Of a stretch of DNA of 64,000 nucleotides, positions 1 to 10,788 are shown piece by piece. The stretch lies in NCBI GenBank assembly GCA_034509735.1, contig JACGWO010000002.1, positions 23,359,636-23,423,635 on the forward strand, given 5' to 3'. The DNA is from Sesamum alatum. Its lineage: Eukaryota > Streptophyta > Magnoliopsida > Lamiales > Pedaliaceae. The notes under the pieces are model-generated. The model worked only from the letters and a program-made list of their open reading frames with translations. It had not been told where the DNA came from and searched no databases. The translations under genes were made by a program, and so were the position numbers. The first letter of the stretch is position 1. Each line of letters begins with the position of its first letter.

Positions 1-737
1 ACCAACCACTGTGGCCACAGCTTCAAACAGCATGAACGTGTCTCCGAGTGCATAGGAGATACCTCTATCACATACTGACAGGGGACGGATCCTCTTCTTG
101 GAATCCACCGTCCTCGCTACACATTCCGACTGCACTGGACAAGGCTTATGATAATCATCTTACAGAATGATTAACTCTCGCCAGATCCAAGATACAGCCG
201 TCCTGTGCACGCGACTGCCATGATTCCTCAAGTCTGAGGATTACTCCCGTACTATCGAAACCGGGGAAAACCAATCATACCGACCAAGCCTCCAAGGCTT
301 CCATATGATGATCCCCGCGAGTCTGTCCAGTCGGCTCGACCCCAGTCGACCAACCCATCAAGATCGTGTAGGCGTCCCACGCCTGTCGCCAATGAAACAC
401 GGCACTCATCCAATGAACACGACTCTTGACGCAAGTCTCAATAGGACTCTCGATGCCCTGTCTCGAGGTCCTCGACTTGGAACGTTTCAGACCCAACTCT
501 TAATCAGTTGGTTTCATGACCACCATCCAATGCGTGGCCCAACTGCACGAGTTGTTATCCATGGTCTGTGGGCTTTGTTGCGATATAAGTTAAACACCGT
601 TTTAACAAATGTAAGATGAGCACGACAAAGAAGGTACCATTGGTGACGAATACTCATCTTATTCATCACATAATAATATTACATTTACATCAAGTTGTCA
701 GATAGGTTACAAATCACCAAACCTGTTGGCTTTCTGG
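1..737 (-). mobile_element. Copia LTR fragment (subfamily A), reverse orientation
   Basis: This is the reverse complement of roughly 56030-56790, the first part of the copia LTR that begins at 56019. Shared landmarks are the primer-like stretch around 120-200 and the end block at 690-730. The fragment runs off the left edge of the window. Its other end should read as the LTR start (TGTTAGAATAGG in reverse), but about the last 15 bases are missing and the sequence joins Tat1 DNA near 738. The short open frames inside it are LTR sequence, not genes. It is a remnant of an insertion into the Tat1 pol region. Confidence 0.9.
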
Positions 738-750
738 TTATAACTTTGAG

Positions 751-1408
751 CTATAATGCACGGACACTCCGAAAAATTACTCGATGCAGTGTCGGACATG
801 TGTCGAACATGCCTCAGACACGGCAAAGGCGTGTGCAAAAATATAAAAGAAAAAAGAAAAAAAAGGACAGGCGTGTCCGACACGTTTTGGAGGAGTGTCC
901 GACACGTTTTTGACACGTTTAGGATTTTTTTTGTAATTTTAAAAAGTTTTGAATTGTCTTTTTAAAAAAAAAGAGTTTTGGGCTAAATAAAAAAGAAAAA
1001 AAAAATAATTTACTTCTCTCAAACTAAAAGTTTTGGGATGAAATTACTAACAAATTGGGAGATGATCACAATAATTTAACTAAATATGTATATTTTAATA
1101 TAAACCAAAAATGGGATGATTAGAAATGTTTTTATTGCGTACTTTTAATATAAATTAAATATGTATATTTTTAAGTCATGTATTTTGGTTAAAAATTTAG
1201 ATATAAGACATACTTATAATTTTATGTATTATCTTGATATTTTGTATATTGCATAAATTTTATAAAAAATATTAGACTATATATAAAAATTATATTATAT
1301 ATAGCCGTGTCGGTGTCGTGTCGTGTCCTAATTTTTTAAAATTTTTCGTGTTGCTGTGTCCGTGTCGTGTTGTGTCCGAGTCGCCGTGTCCATGTCCATG
1401 CATCATAG
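751..1408. mobile_element. MITE-like DNA transposon with 8-bp target duplication ACTTTGAG
   Basis: ACTTTGAG occurs at 743-750 and again at 1409-1416, directly flanking the element. The ends are inverted: CTATAATGCACGGACA at 751-766 against the reverse complement of 1393-1408, 14 of 16 identical. The subterminal parts are rich in GTGTC and GACAC motifs, the centre is AT-rich, and there is no coding capacity. An 8-bp duplication suggests the hAT superfamily; a Mutator-type 9-bp reading (ACTTTGAGC) is possible but would put the inverted ends one base out of register. It is inserted in Tat1 pol. Confidence 0.8.
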
Positions 1409-1416
1409 ACTTTGAG

Positions 1417-4400
1417 CGAAGAAGATTCGACTGAAGAAGAGGAGGCAGAAGCTGCTCTTCCCGAGCTCGAAGAAGGTGTTAAAGCCACTATTGATGAATT
1501 GAAAGAGATTAACTTGGGAGATGCCAAAAATCCTCGACCAATCTACATCAATGCTTTGTTGACCGCCGACGAGGAGGAAGCATACATCGAGTTACTGCAT
1601 GAATTCAAAGACGTGTTTGCATGGTCATACAAAGAAATGCCCGGCCTAGACCCAAAGGTAGCAGTCCATCACTTGTCAATCAAGAAAGGAGCTGGCCCTG
1701 TTAAGCTAGCTCAACGTCGGTTCCGACCTGAGTTGGTCCCTTTGATCGAAATCAAAGTTAATAAACTCATCGAGGTTGGATTCATTCGAGAAGTTAAATA
1801 TCCGACATGGATATCAAGCATTGTCCGCGTGAGGAAGAAAAACGAACAAATTCGAGTTTGTGTTGATTTTAGAGATTTGAACAACGCATGTCTGAAGGAT
1901 GATTTTCCCTTACCCATCGCAGAACTCATGATTGATGCCACAACCGGCCATGGAGCTTTGTCTTTCATGGATGGGTCATCCGGCTACAACTAAATACGTA
2001 TGGCGCCAAGAGATGAAGAACTAACGGCTTTTCGTACTCTGAAAGGAATATATTGCTACAAAGTAATGCCGTTTGGCTTGAAGAAAGCTGGCGCGATATA
2101 TCAAAGGGCCATGCAGAGGATATTTGATGATATGCTTCACAAAAACGTCGAGTGCTACGTCGACGACCTTGTCATAAAGTCCAAAAGAAGACAAGATCAT
2201 CTCCAAGATTTGAGGAAGATATTTGAACGACTATAGAGATATCAGCTCAAAATGAATCCATTGAAATGTGCATTCAGTGTCACTTCGGGAAAGTTCCTCG
2301 GGTTTATCGTATGACATCAAGGGATAGAGATCGAGCAAGTCAAGATCAATGCAATCTTAAAAATGCCCCAACCTTGAAACATCCACGAACTTAAAAGCCT
2401 ACACAGAAGGTTAGCATACCTTCGAAGGTTCATTTCAAATTTGGCTGGACGATGTCAACCCTTCAGCCGCATCATGAAAAGGGTGTTCCATTTGAATGGG
2501 ATGAAGCTTGCCGTAACGCTTTCAAAAGCGTAAAGTCATACTTGATGAAACCTCCCCGTATTGGTGGCACCAGTACTCGGACGCCCACTAATTCTCTATA
2601 TAGCCGCTGAAGAATGTTCAGTTGGGGCCTTGCACAAGAGAACAATAATGGGAAAGAGAGTGCTTTGTACTACTTGAGTAGAATGATGATTCCTAACGAG
2701 TTGAAATACTTACCCATTGAAAAGATATGTTTGGAGCTCATATTTGCGATCCAAAAATTGAAGCACTATTTCCAAGCACATACGGTACGCCTTAGGTCGA
2801 AAGCATATCCACTAAAGTATGTCATGTTGAAACCGGTTCTATCTGATGGGCTTGCGTGGTGGTATCTCAGCTACAACAATTCGAGATTGTGTATGTTCCT
2901 CAAAAGGTCGTGAAGAGGCTAGTATTAGCGGACTTCTTAGTTGATCACCCTCTCCCTGCAGAATGGGAGTTGTAACGATCTCCCTGATGAAGATGTCCTT
3001 GTTATTGAAGTCACCCCTCCTTGAAAAATGTATTTTGATGGAGCTTCACACAAGGAAGGAGCCGGTGCTGGAGTCATATTCATCACATCTGATGGAGAAG
3101 CTTTTCCACAACGTTGCTCCAACAACGTTGCTGAGTATCAAGGTCTTATTCTTGGTCTAGAGAAGGCAGTAGACATCAAACAACTGCATCTTAAACTATA
3201 CGGAGACTCTAAATTGGTGATTAATCAGCTCCTCGGATTATACAAAGTCAAGAAACCTGAGCTATTTTCGTATTTTGATTATGCCAGAAGACTCATTGGA
3301 TGGCTTGGAGACGTAGACATCGAGCATGTGCCAAGAAAAGATAACAAACAGGCTGATGCGCTTGCCAAACTTGCCTCTAGCCTCACCACGCTCGAAGATA
3401 ATATTCGCATTCGAATATGCAAGAGTTGGGTGGTGCCCCCAATTTTTTATGATGTTGACATCAAAGAAGAAGAAGAGAATTATGCGGTCGAGGTATTGAA
3501 ATAGAGAAAGAAGATTGCCGCCAGCCGCTCATAGAATACCTAAAGTACGAGAAGTTGTCTGATGATCCACGTTGAAAATTTGACATTCGGAGACGTGCAA
3601 CTCACTTCATTTACTACAAGGACACACTTTATAGTCGTTCATTTGATGGGGTCTTCTTACGTTGCCTAAGTGAAGATCTTCAGTTCAAGCTATGGAGGAA
3701 GCTCATTCAGGTGTTTGTGGCGCTCATCAGTCAGGCCCAAAATTGCACTTTTGTATAAAGAGAATGGGTTACTACTGGTCTACCATGATCAAGGATTGCA
3801 TAAATTATGCACAAAGATGCCAAGCATGTCAGTTCCATGCTAACTTCCTTCACCAACCGTCGGAACCGCTACATTCAACAGTTGTGTCATGGCCATTTGA
3901 TGCTAGGGGCTTAGATGTGGTTGGGCCTCTAACAAAGTCTTCTGCTAGAAGTTTATATATCTTGGCTGCGACTGACTAATTTTTCAAGTGGGATGAAGCC
4001 GTACCCCTCAAAAAAGTAAAGTAGGAAAATATCACCGACTTTATCCGGATCAACATCACCTATCGCTATGGAGTTCCTCGCTACATCATCACCGAAAATG
4101 GGAAGCCTTTCTGCAATAGGCTAATAGACAAGCTCACCCAGAAGTTCAACTTCAAGCAGAGAAAATCCTCGATGTATAACGGCCGCATATGGACTAGTTG
4201 AAGCATTCAATAAAACTCTAGGCAGCTTATTGAAAAACGTGGTCGCCAAGTCAAAAAGAGATTGACACGAGCGAATGGGAGAAGCTTTATGGGCTTATCG
4301 AAGCACTTACCGTACACCTACTCAAGCAACCCCTTATGCCTTGGTGTATGGCGTGGAAGTTGTCGTCCCTATTAAGCAACAAATCTCATCGTTAAGAATA

Positions 4401-4757
4401 ACTATTCAAGAATGGCTAACTCAAAAAGAAAATGCATGCTTGCGCCTTGAGGAGTTGGAAGCTCTAGATGAAAAGAGGTTAGAAGGAAAACAATGACTCG
4501 AATGTTATCAAGCTCGTCTCTCAAGGGCATTTAATAAGAAAGTACAGTCTCGCTCTTTTCAATTTGGCGATTTGGTGCTTGCTGTAAGAAGACCCATCAT
4601 TACCACTCACCATATTGGAAACAAGTTCATATTAAAATGGGATGGACATTATGTCATCAAGGAGGTCTACACAAACGGCGCTTTGAAGTTGGTCGCTGAA
4701 GATGGCTTGAGAATTGGTCCAATCAATGGAAAGTTCTTGAAAAGGTACTATGCATAA
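1417..4757 (+). pseudogene. Tat1 pol polyprotein relic (RT - RNase H - archaeal-type RNase H - integrase)
   Basis: Conceptual translation gives an acidic linker, then reverse transcriptase (about 1590-2330) with the VDFRDLN region and an intact YVDD catalytic box at 2156-2167. A classical RNase H follows at about 2480-2900. A second RNase H at 3028-3400 has the YFDGASH, NNVAEYQ, YGDSKLV and NKQADALAKLA motifs typical of the extra archaeal-type RNase H of Tat elements. Integrase (3690-4757) starts with an HHCC finger (CQACQ) and ends with a GNKFILKWDGHYVI segment and a TAA stop at 4755-4757. The second catalytic Asp region reads TENG instead of TDNG. Stops and frameshifts break the frame many times, several being Gln or Arg codons turned into stops (for example just after SSGYN at about 1990). 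Gag and protease are absent. Not functional. Confidence 0.9.
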
Positions 4758-5223
4758 GAAAAATAAAGAAAAAAATGCTCCATGATGCACGAGCCTAAAT
4801 TGCATGTTACTCCTGGCCCGCATAAGTATAAAATGTGTACGGCACCCCCTTATTGAAAAGAAAAAAAGAGAAGAAAATTCAAGTTTCTTTGAACTACGTT
4901 ATGATTTGATCCCTTCATGGGGTACGTAAGCAACTTAGATATTTTCTAAGTTCAGTCATAAATTTGTAATGAATTGTGTTTTCCACGTTAGACAATTAAT
5001 TCGTTGCAAATTTGGAGTTTCATTATTGCATATTGGATAGTTAGTTTGTCGTGCATCCATTCTATCTCATGAACTTCAAAGTAAACATGCACGAAGATTG
5101 CAAGATAAAAAAAAAAAAAAAGGAACTTCTATTACGTAATCTCAAAAGGAAACAGTGAGGTTCATGACGTAAAGCCAAAAAGAAATAAAGGAACTCAACA
5201 AAGGATAAGATCCTAAATAAATC
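4758..5223 (+). other. Post-integrase spacer of Tat1
   Basis: No gene. The stretch at about 4780-4960 is similar to 23325-23530 in Tat3: both have the GCACGAGCCTAAA block, a CATGTTACTCC block and a GGGGTACGTA block. This shows that Tat1 and Tat3 belong to related families. An A-rich run lies at 5106-5121. Confidence 0.7.
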
Positions 5224-8008
5224 TCAAACAAAAGGACTCAAACTCTTCAACTCATCCTTGAGGTCTTCCAAAGTTGCTTTTGAAGACTCCAAGTTCTCAA
5301 CTACGTCCTCATCGAGTGGGGTAGTATTCCCAAGCGCTGCAATTTCCTCTTCGATTCCACAAACTTCGGCTTGAGCACTATGAAGAAGTTGTTTTTGCCC
5401 CTTTCATAGTGGCACACATGTTTGTTTTTTGCTCCTTCAAGGCCACAATTTCCTTCTTAATGCGCTCTAACTCATCTATAGTCGATTGGACCTTAGAAGC
5501 CTCTTCGCTCTCTCTAACTAGGGCATCTTCGAGGCGATCATTGGCTTTCCTTAACTAGTCGCTCAAGAAGACTTCTGGACAACCTTTCGGAAGACGATGA
5601 TCTTGTTTCATCATAAGCAGCAGGCTTGGCAAAGAACACGTATAATGACTCTTCTACTTCGAAAATGTCAAACTTCTGAAAGCTCTTCATAGATTCAAGG
5701 ACGATGTAAACATCTTCTTTGATTGATAAGATGAAGTCAATTGGTGTCTTTGATATTTTCATGAGAAGATCACTCCATAACTTTTGAAGAAACTCCTTTT
5801 GATGATTAAGAACAAATCCCTCGCCTTCAAATACGGATAGTGCAGCATGACAAGGAGGTTGTTTTGCCTTAAGTCTCATTCCAAGTGGAGGAGGCCCCAA
5901 AATGGATTCTTGGCTATCTTGAGAAGTTTCGTCATCTTCGGCTGCTAGGACTTCATCCTCTAACTGCAATAATGCATCAACTTAAGTTAGAAATGGAAGA
6001 AGATGTTATCAGCACAAAGTGAGAACAAAAAAAAGAGTTAAAAAAAAAAACCTCCTTGTCAAAAGTTCAACAGTGATGGTGCATGACTTGAGGCATCACC
6101 ATCAACATCAATGTTTGTCAGCCTCGTAAGGTTGGAATCCCTTTTCGGCCTCTTCCAATGATGGTCGGGCTTGCTACTCCCACTTTCCTCCAAGGGACGA
6201 GAAGTACTCTTCCTCTTACTCACTTCAAGAGGTGAATCTTGAGCAACTCCCTTGCCACGTTCTTTGTCTTGGAGAGGAAACTTACTCGAGTTTGAAGCAA
6301 GCAATCTGACCATATTTTCCTCAAGGAAGCCATCATGAGCCTCGATCCCACCATTTTTTTGTACGCCTCGGAAGAGAATTTTCTTTGCATTTGGGGGCAA
6401 AGAAGGAAACCACACCTTTTCCATGGTCTTGGATGAGATACATAAACGCCAGTAGCAAATTCCATCTTCCAAGGAAGCCTTGCAAACGTCTAGCAAAAAG
6501 ATTCCCGACACTTCTTGAAAAAAATCCAAATTGGAGACCAAATCGATGGGGGCTATAAGCTAAACGATGAAGTGATCCCCTTGCCGCAAAGAAAGATAAT
6601 TCAAACGAATGGCCATGAAATAAGTTTCTTCAACTTCTTTTGCGCACCCATCATCAACAAATGAGAAGTCTTTGTCTTTCGTGATCATGTTGTAAGTCCA
6701 AGAGATAAAGTCATCTTTGTGAAGTCATTTTCTCGCCTCTTGTAGGTCGCAATATTTCGCACTACCTTCACTTGAGAAGAGCGTCATTTTGGGCCCACGT
6801 ACACCTTGCAAATTTTCGTAGTGAGTCCTGAAATAGTGTGCTATCCAACTATAAACGAAATAAATCGAAAATGAGGAATACACACAAGTCCGTCTTGAGG
6901 AGTTGGAAATCTTGTTCAAACCTTTGTAGATACTCCCCAAGACAGAAACAACTAGACCAACCTTTCAACCGGATGCCATGATACTCGCCACTTTGAAAGT
7001 ACTTGGACGTATTGAACCAATGTCATCAGTGGGAAGAACAAAAGTGCAAAGCCAACACGCCAAGTACGCCGCCAGGAACGTCTCTTGTTTTAAGCTTCCT
7101 TTAATGCCAAGTTTTGAAAATATCGCTTCATCTACGGTGGATCACTTACCATGTATTCCAAAGGTCCCGACAGAATTATGAGCTAACTTGGGATGAACCG
7201 CCTTTTTCTCTTTACGTGGAGGAGGCTCGCAATACTTCGTGGTCCTTTTAAACTAAAACTTGATCCACTTGTCAGCAGAGACTTGAGAAAGTTGACCTCC
7301 GCTACTACTTCCTTGAAGCAAATGATAGGCATGGAGCAAGAATCTGCAAGAGTGAGGCACAAATCTTCGTCCCGTTTCATCAACGCCGTCAAGCTCCTTA
7401 GCACTTGGAACAACTTCGTCGTAACAGAGTCCAGTCATAGGAAGCCTAGAGAGGATGTGCAAGTCCCATAGTGAGATTGACAACTCTCTAAAGGACGTCA
7501 AAAAAGTGTTTGTTGATGGGCACCACGACTCGCAAAATGCTTTGATGACGTCAGAGTTGCGGTCATAAGTGAACAATGAAGCATATACTGAGTCGTATAC
7601 TTGAGTAGCAATTAGTTTGTGCTTGCATCAGCTAAGGATGTCTTCAGTCCACTCCCAAAATCCTTTGATGTAGTGAAACTCGCTGGCAAATTGAATGGTG
7701 TCTCCCCACTTGGCTTTGCCTTCAACCATGCGACGGCCTACTGTTGGTAGGTGACTTGGTTCATTGGAACGACGGTGATGAGTTGCTTGCAAAGACCACA
7801 CCTTGAATGTCTTGCTCAATGGAACCTCTCGAGACCACTGCTCCGTGTAGAGTGGAATTTTCAACCTTGGTCATTGTTTCGCATACCGACCGATGAGAGG
7901 AGCGTGAGTCATCAAAGTTGTTCCCTTCTCCTCGGATTGCTTTTCATCGTCAAGAATGACCAAATGTTGAACTCCGTAAGAAGACGAGATATTCTTGAAA
8001 TAAACCAT
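5224..8008 (-). pseudogene. Antisense plant-mobile-domain (PMD) gene carried by Tat1
   Basis: Read on the minus strand, an ATG at 8008 opens a frame that soon enters a plant mobile domain (PF10536-like) at about 7870-6360. Marker segments are EWTEDILS, FTYDRN..VIKAFCESWCP, ISLWDLHILSRLP, YDEVVPSAKEL and LRQGDHFIV. A basic, Ser-rich linker follows (about 6250-6060), then an acidic coiled-coil tail ending at a TGA at 5226-5224. A GT-AG intron at 6051-5964 fits the frame. The role of PMD proteins is unsettled; in plants they occur both as silencing-related host genes and as transposon cargo. Here the gene lies between integrase and the 3' LTR in antisense, the position of the extra antisense ORF of Tat elements. 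Frameshifts and stops are frequent, so it is a relic. It could be mistaken for a host PMD gene. Confidence 0.8.
5964..6051 (-). other. Predicted intron in the Tat1 antisense PMD gene
   Basis: On the minus strand the exon ends ..GACAAGGAG, the intron starts GTTTTT, has a long T-rich tract and ends TTATTGCAG, and the next exon starts TTAGAGGATGAAG. It is 88 bp. Joining the exons continues one frame from ..TFDKE into LEDEVLAAEDDE with only one stop just upstream, whereas the unspliced frame terminates at once. Confidence 0.6.
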
Positions 8009-8222
8009 TGTCTATGGTGTCAAATTAATAAGCAAAGTCAAAAAAGAAAAAAAAACTTCTTTAAAAGTTGTGATTGACAAAAGAATGGCATTGTATCTCA
8101 AGCATGAGTAAAAAAAGGGGGCTGAAAGAAGATAGCGATTTACTTAAAAGTTTCCAATCAAAGTCACCACTGTCAAACTCGTAGTCGCGGCGTGAACTCT
8201 CAAATACAAAGTTGCTAGCAAA

Positions 8223-8275
<53 letters not shown>

Positions 8276-8699
8276 TTGGCATAAATGATTATAGAAAAAG
8301 GAAGATTTGGAAATTAAAGAAAAAGACACAATTTTCCGAACGAATCCTACACAAGGTAATGCAGTTTTTTTTTTTTTTTGGGACCAATGCTACACAAGGA
8401 AAACTTTGAAAAATCAAGTACCCATGCAGCAAAGGATAATGGCATTAAGAAATTTTTACAAAGTCGGTTCCATCTGACTCTTGGAAATCATCTATAAAGT
8501 GAAGGAGCTACAAAGCAATGTTAGCATCTGCTAACCAATTCTACAAACAGACTATATAGAATTGATTTCTGGTGTAAAAGAATTGAAAAGCATGCTCACT
8601 GAGAATTCAAGAATTACTCACTCGTCAATGAAAAGAAGAATATCTTTGCTAAAAAGAATTTCTCTCACCCCCGGCAATGGATGGAACAAAATTATCTCT
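8009..8699 (-). other. Probable 5' leader of the antisense PMD gene
   Basis: This lies between the candidate TATA box at 8700-8709 and the ATG at 8008. It contains the AAT microsatellite and a T-run at 8366-8381 (plus strand). I see no coding sequence and cannot fix splice sites in it. Confidence 0.4.
8222..8272. repeat. (AAT)n microsatellite, about 17 units
   Basis: An uninterrupted run of AAT triplets. Poly-Ile and poly-Leu frames crossing it on either strand are artefacts of the repeat. Confidence 0.98.
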
Positions 8700-8709
8700 C
8701 TCTTTTATA
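8700..8709 (-). promoter_or_regulatory. Candidate TATA box for the antisense PMD gene
   Basis: The minus strand reads GCTATAAAAGAGAGAGA here, a good plant TATA box followed by a CT/GA-rich stretch. It lies about 690 bp upstream of the ATG at 8008 in the correct orientation. Placement is plausible but unproven. Confidence 0.4.
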
Positions 8710-9084
8710 GCATCCAAGCCAAGTATATTTTGGAAATTTTCCATCTCTCAAAAATCTCAAAAGGGAACATATATGGGGTATTCACTATTTCAAGCCAAGG
8801 AAAAAAATCGTCTGTCATGGAAAACTTTGTAGAAAAAGAGCGAGTGTATTCTCCAATTCGAGCATGGAAAGTCTGCAACATCGCCTACAAAACTTTTCAA
8901 AACCATTCGTTGAAATTCTTTGCCTAAAATCAGCGCCGCAAATCCTTCGAAAGTGGTCTTCTTCCTTATGTGATCAACAGAAACAAAAAGAAAAGAAAAA
9001 AATTCCATATTCTACACGATGAAGAATTGTCAAGAAGGCAAATTCTGCCGCACCCAAGGGAACTAACAACTGAAAGTAAATTTT
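8710..9084. other. Tat1 3' region, no recognised gene
   Basis: A plus-strand open frame at 8562-8927 overlaps the putative promoter and leader of the antisense gene. It shows no known domain and is probably chance. Confidence 0.5.
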
Positions 9085-9477
9085 GGAAAGAGAAAGAAGA
9101 AAAAAAAACGGAAAGAAGAAGAAAATGAAAGGAACATTGGAAATCGGGAAATAGAAAAAAAAGAAGAGAAGGAAAATTTGAAGGAAAAAGGAAATAAGAA
9201 ACGAAAAACAAGAAAAGGGAACGAGGAGAAAGAAGGAAAGAAACAGGGAAATCGGAAATAGCAGAAGAGAAGAAGGAAAGAAATAGAAGGGGAAAAGGGA
9301 AGGTAGGAAGGAAGAAAAAAAGGGAAAAGAAGGAGAAGCAAAGAAAATGGGAATTCTGGAGAAAGAAAAAAAAGAACGAAGAAGGGAAATAGAAGAAGAA
9401 AAAACAGGAAGAGAAAAAAATCGAAAACAAAAAGGAAAGAGGAAAAAAGAAGGAAGAAAAGAGGGAGAAGAAGTGGG
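9085..9477 (+). repeat. Purine-rich (GA) tract, about 390 bp
   Basis: The plus strand is overwhelmingly A and G, with irregular GAAGAAAGGAAA-type units and only scattered pyrimidines. It lies in the 3' untranslated part of Tat1, between the antisense gene and the 3' LTR. The minus-strand Phe/Ser-rich open frames over it are compositional artefacts. Confidence 0.9.
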
Positions 9478-9887
9478 TTTTTTCTGCAGACATTTTGAAG
9501 AAGAAGGAGATTATGATCATGTGTGATTGGTGCAATGAACCATCAAAGTGGGCTCAAGACAAAAATGGGCTGCAATCTACAGAAAATATTTTGATGGTCA
9601 TTTATTGTTGGGCTCTCCTTAAATGGACCAATTGACCTGAAAAAAAAAAATGAAAGATTGAGGAAAGGCTTTGGATTGTAAAAAGAATAAACCCCACATG
9701 AAAATTTGGGCACTTGATTACACAAAAAAAAAAAAGAAAAAAAAAAGAAGAAGAAGAAGAAGGTTTCTTTTGCGTCAAAGCCCAAATTGCATATAGAAAA
9801 AAAATATATAAAAAAAAAGTTCATGACTTATTCACTCCAAGATGCGCTTTGAAGCATTGTCCGTGAACAAGTCTCGAGGGGGCAATT
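9478..9887 (+). other. Tat1 3' untranslated end with polypurine tract
   Basis: No gene. There are A-runs at about 9723-9760. The polypurine tract CTCGAGGGGGCAATT at about 9873-9887 abuts the 3' LTR and would prime plus-strand synthesis. Confidence 0.65.
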
Positions 9888-10714
9888 TGTAGAAAATAAT
9901 ATATTAAATATCAATATTCATTTATATTTTCAGAATTTTAATTAAATTTAATTCTTAAATTAAATAGTTAATCAATTGATATTAATATTTATTTTTCGAC
10001 CAATCAAATGAGGCCAAGTGTCAAATTTCATATTCTTGACAAGTGGATCAAATATTCCAAATCAAGCAAGTGCAAGTCAATATGGAAATAAAATCGCATC
10101 TTACAAATATTGAAGCAAATGATGAAGGGCCAATCAAATTGCGCCACTTCATCAAGTAAATATGGAAAAGTTTTCTACCCGACAACTATAAATAGGGGAG
10201 AACTACACAATTCAACACACAGTTGAAAACACAAGTGAGCATTCAAGAAGTTTCAAAATCCTCTTAAGCGCAAATCAAGGGAGATCCACGATGTTCAAGG
10301 CTAAAATCAAGGCGTTCGTCGTGAAAATCATCCAAATCCAACGTTTGATTTGGGAACAAGTCAAAAGACCCGCGGATTAACGTTATCAAAGCAGAAGTCC
10401 ACCTTGGCGGAAGATCAAAACTTCAATTCTACCAAGAGACACAGAGAGTTCAAGTCAAGTCTACCAAATTTATAATGTTTAATTCGGGAATAAGTCAAAA
10501 GACCCCCCGATTAACGTTATTGAAGATCTAAGTCAACCTCGAAGGAGATCAAAACGTCAAGTTCCACCTCCAAAGTTGCCAAAATTGATGATTGCGAAGA
10601 ATCAGAGGTTTAAATTAGAGATTTCGCACCCACAAGATATTTGATTAAATTCAAAAATCATTTGTAGTATTTTTCTTGTTTCAATAAATTTAAAAACACA
10701 AAATTTATGTTACA
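9888..10714 (+). mobile_element. 3' LTR of Tat1
   Basis: It begins TGTAGAAAAT directly after the polypurine tract and ends ATGTTACA, giving inverted TGTA/TACA ends. A TATA box (TATAAATA) lies at 10187-10194. The 5' partner is outside the window, so the right boundary rests on the TG..CA rule only. Confidence 0.7.
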
Positions 10715-10788
10715 AATTGGATGCAGTCCACCCGACATAGCCTATGTAAATAAATCCGAGCAGTCAGGACCTAGGTAACTATTTCTGC

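Larger units (their letters stand above)
738..10714 (+). mobile_element. Tat1: Ty3/gypsy Tat-lineage retrotransposon, 5'-truncated
   Basis: Reading left to right it holds a pol gene (RT, RNase H, a second archaeal-type RNase H, integrase), an antisense plant-mobile-domain gene, a purine-rich 3' region, a polypurine tract (about 9873-9887) and a 3' LTR. The extra RNase H and the antisense ORF between pol and the 3' LTR are known marks of the Tat lineage. The 5' LTR, gag and protease are missing; the left side is cut by the copia fragment at about 737. A MITE (751-1408) is inserted in it. The element is dead: pol carries many stops. Confidence 0.85.

Noticed and set aside
305..619. 104-codon ORF near the left edge, and its reverse counterpart at 56152-56358
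   Set aside because: Both lie in the same copia LTR, in opposite orientation, and have no domain; LTR sequence, not genes.
5224..8008. Host plant-mobile-domain (MAIN-like) gene
   Set aside because: It lies inside Tat1 between integrase and LTR and is broken; cargo of the element is simpler.
8966..9535. 189-codon Phe/Ser-rich ORF on the minus strand, resembling a membrane protein
   Set aside because: It is the complement of the purine-rich tract; composition artefact.
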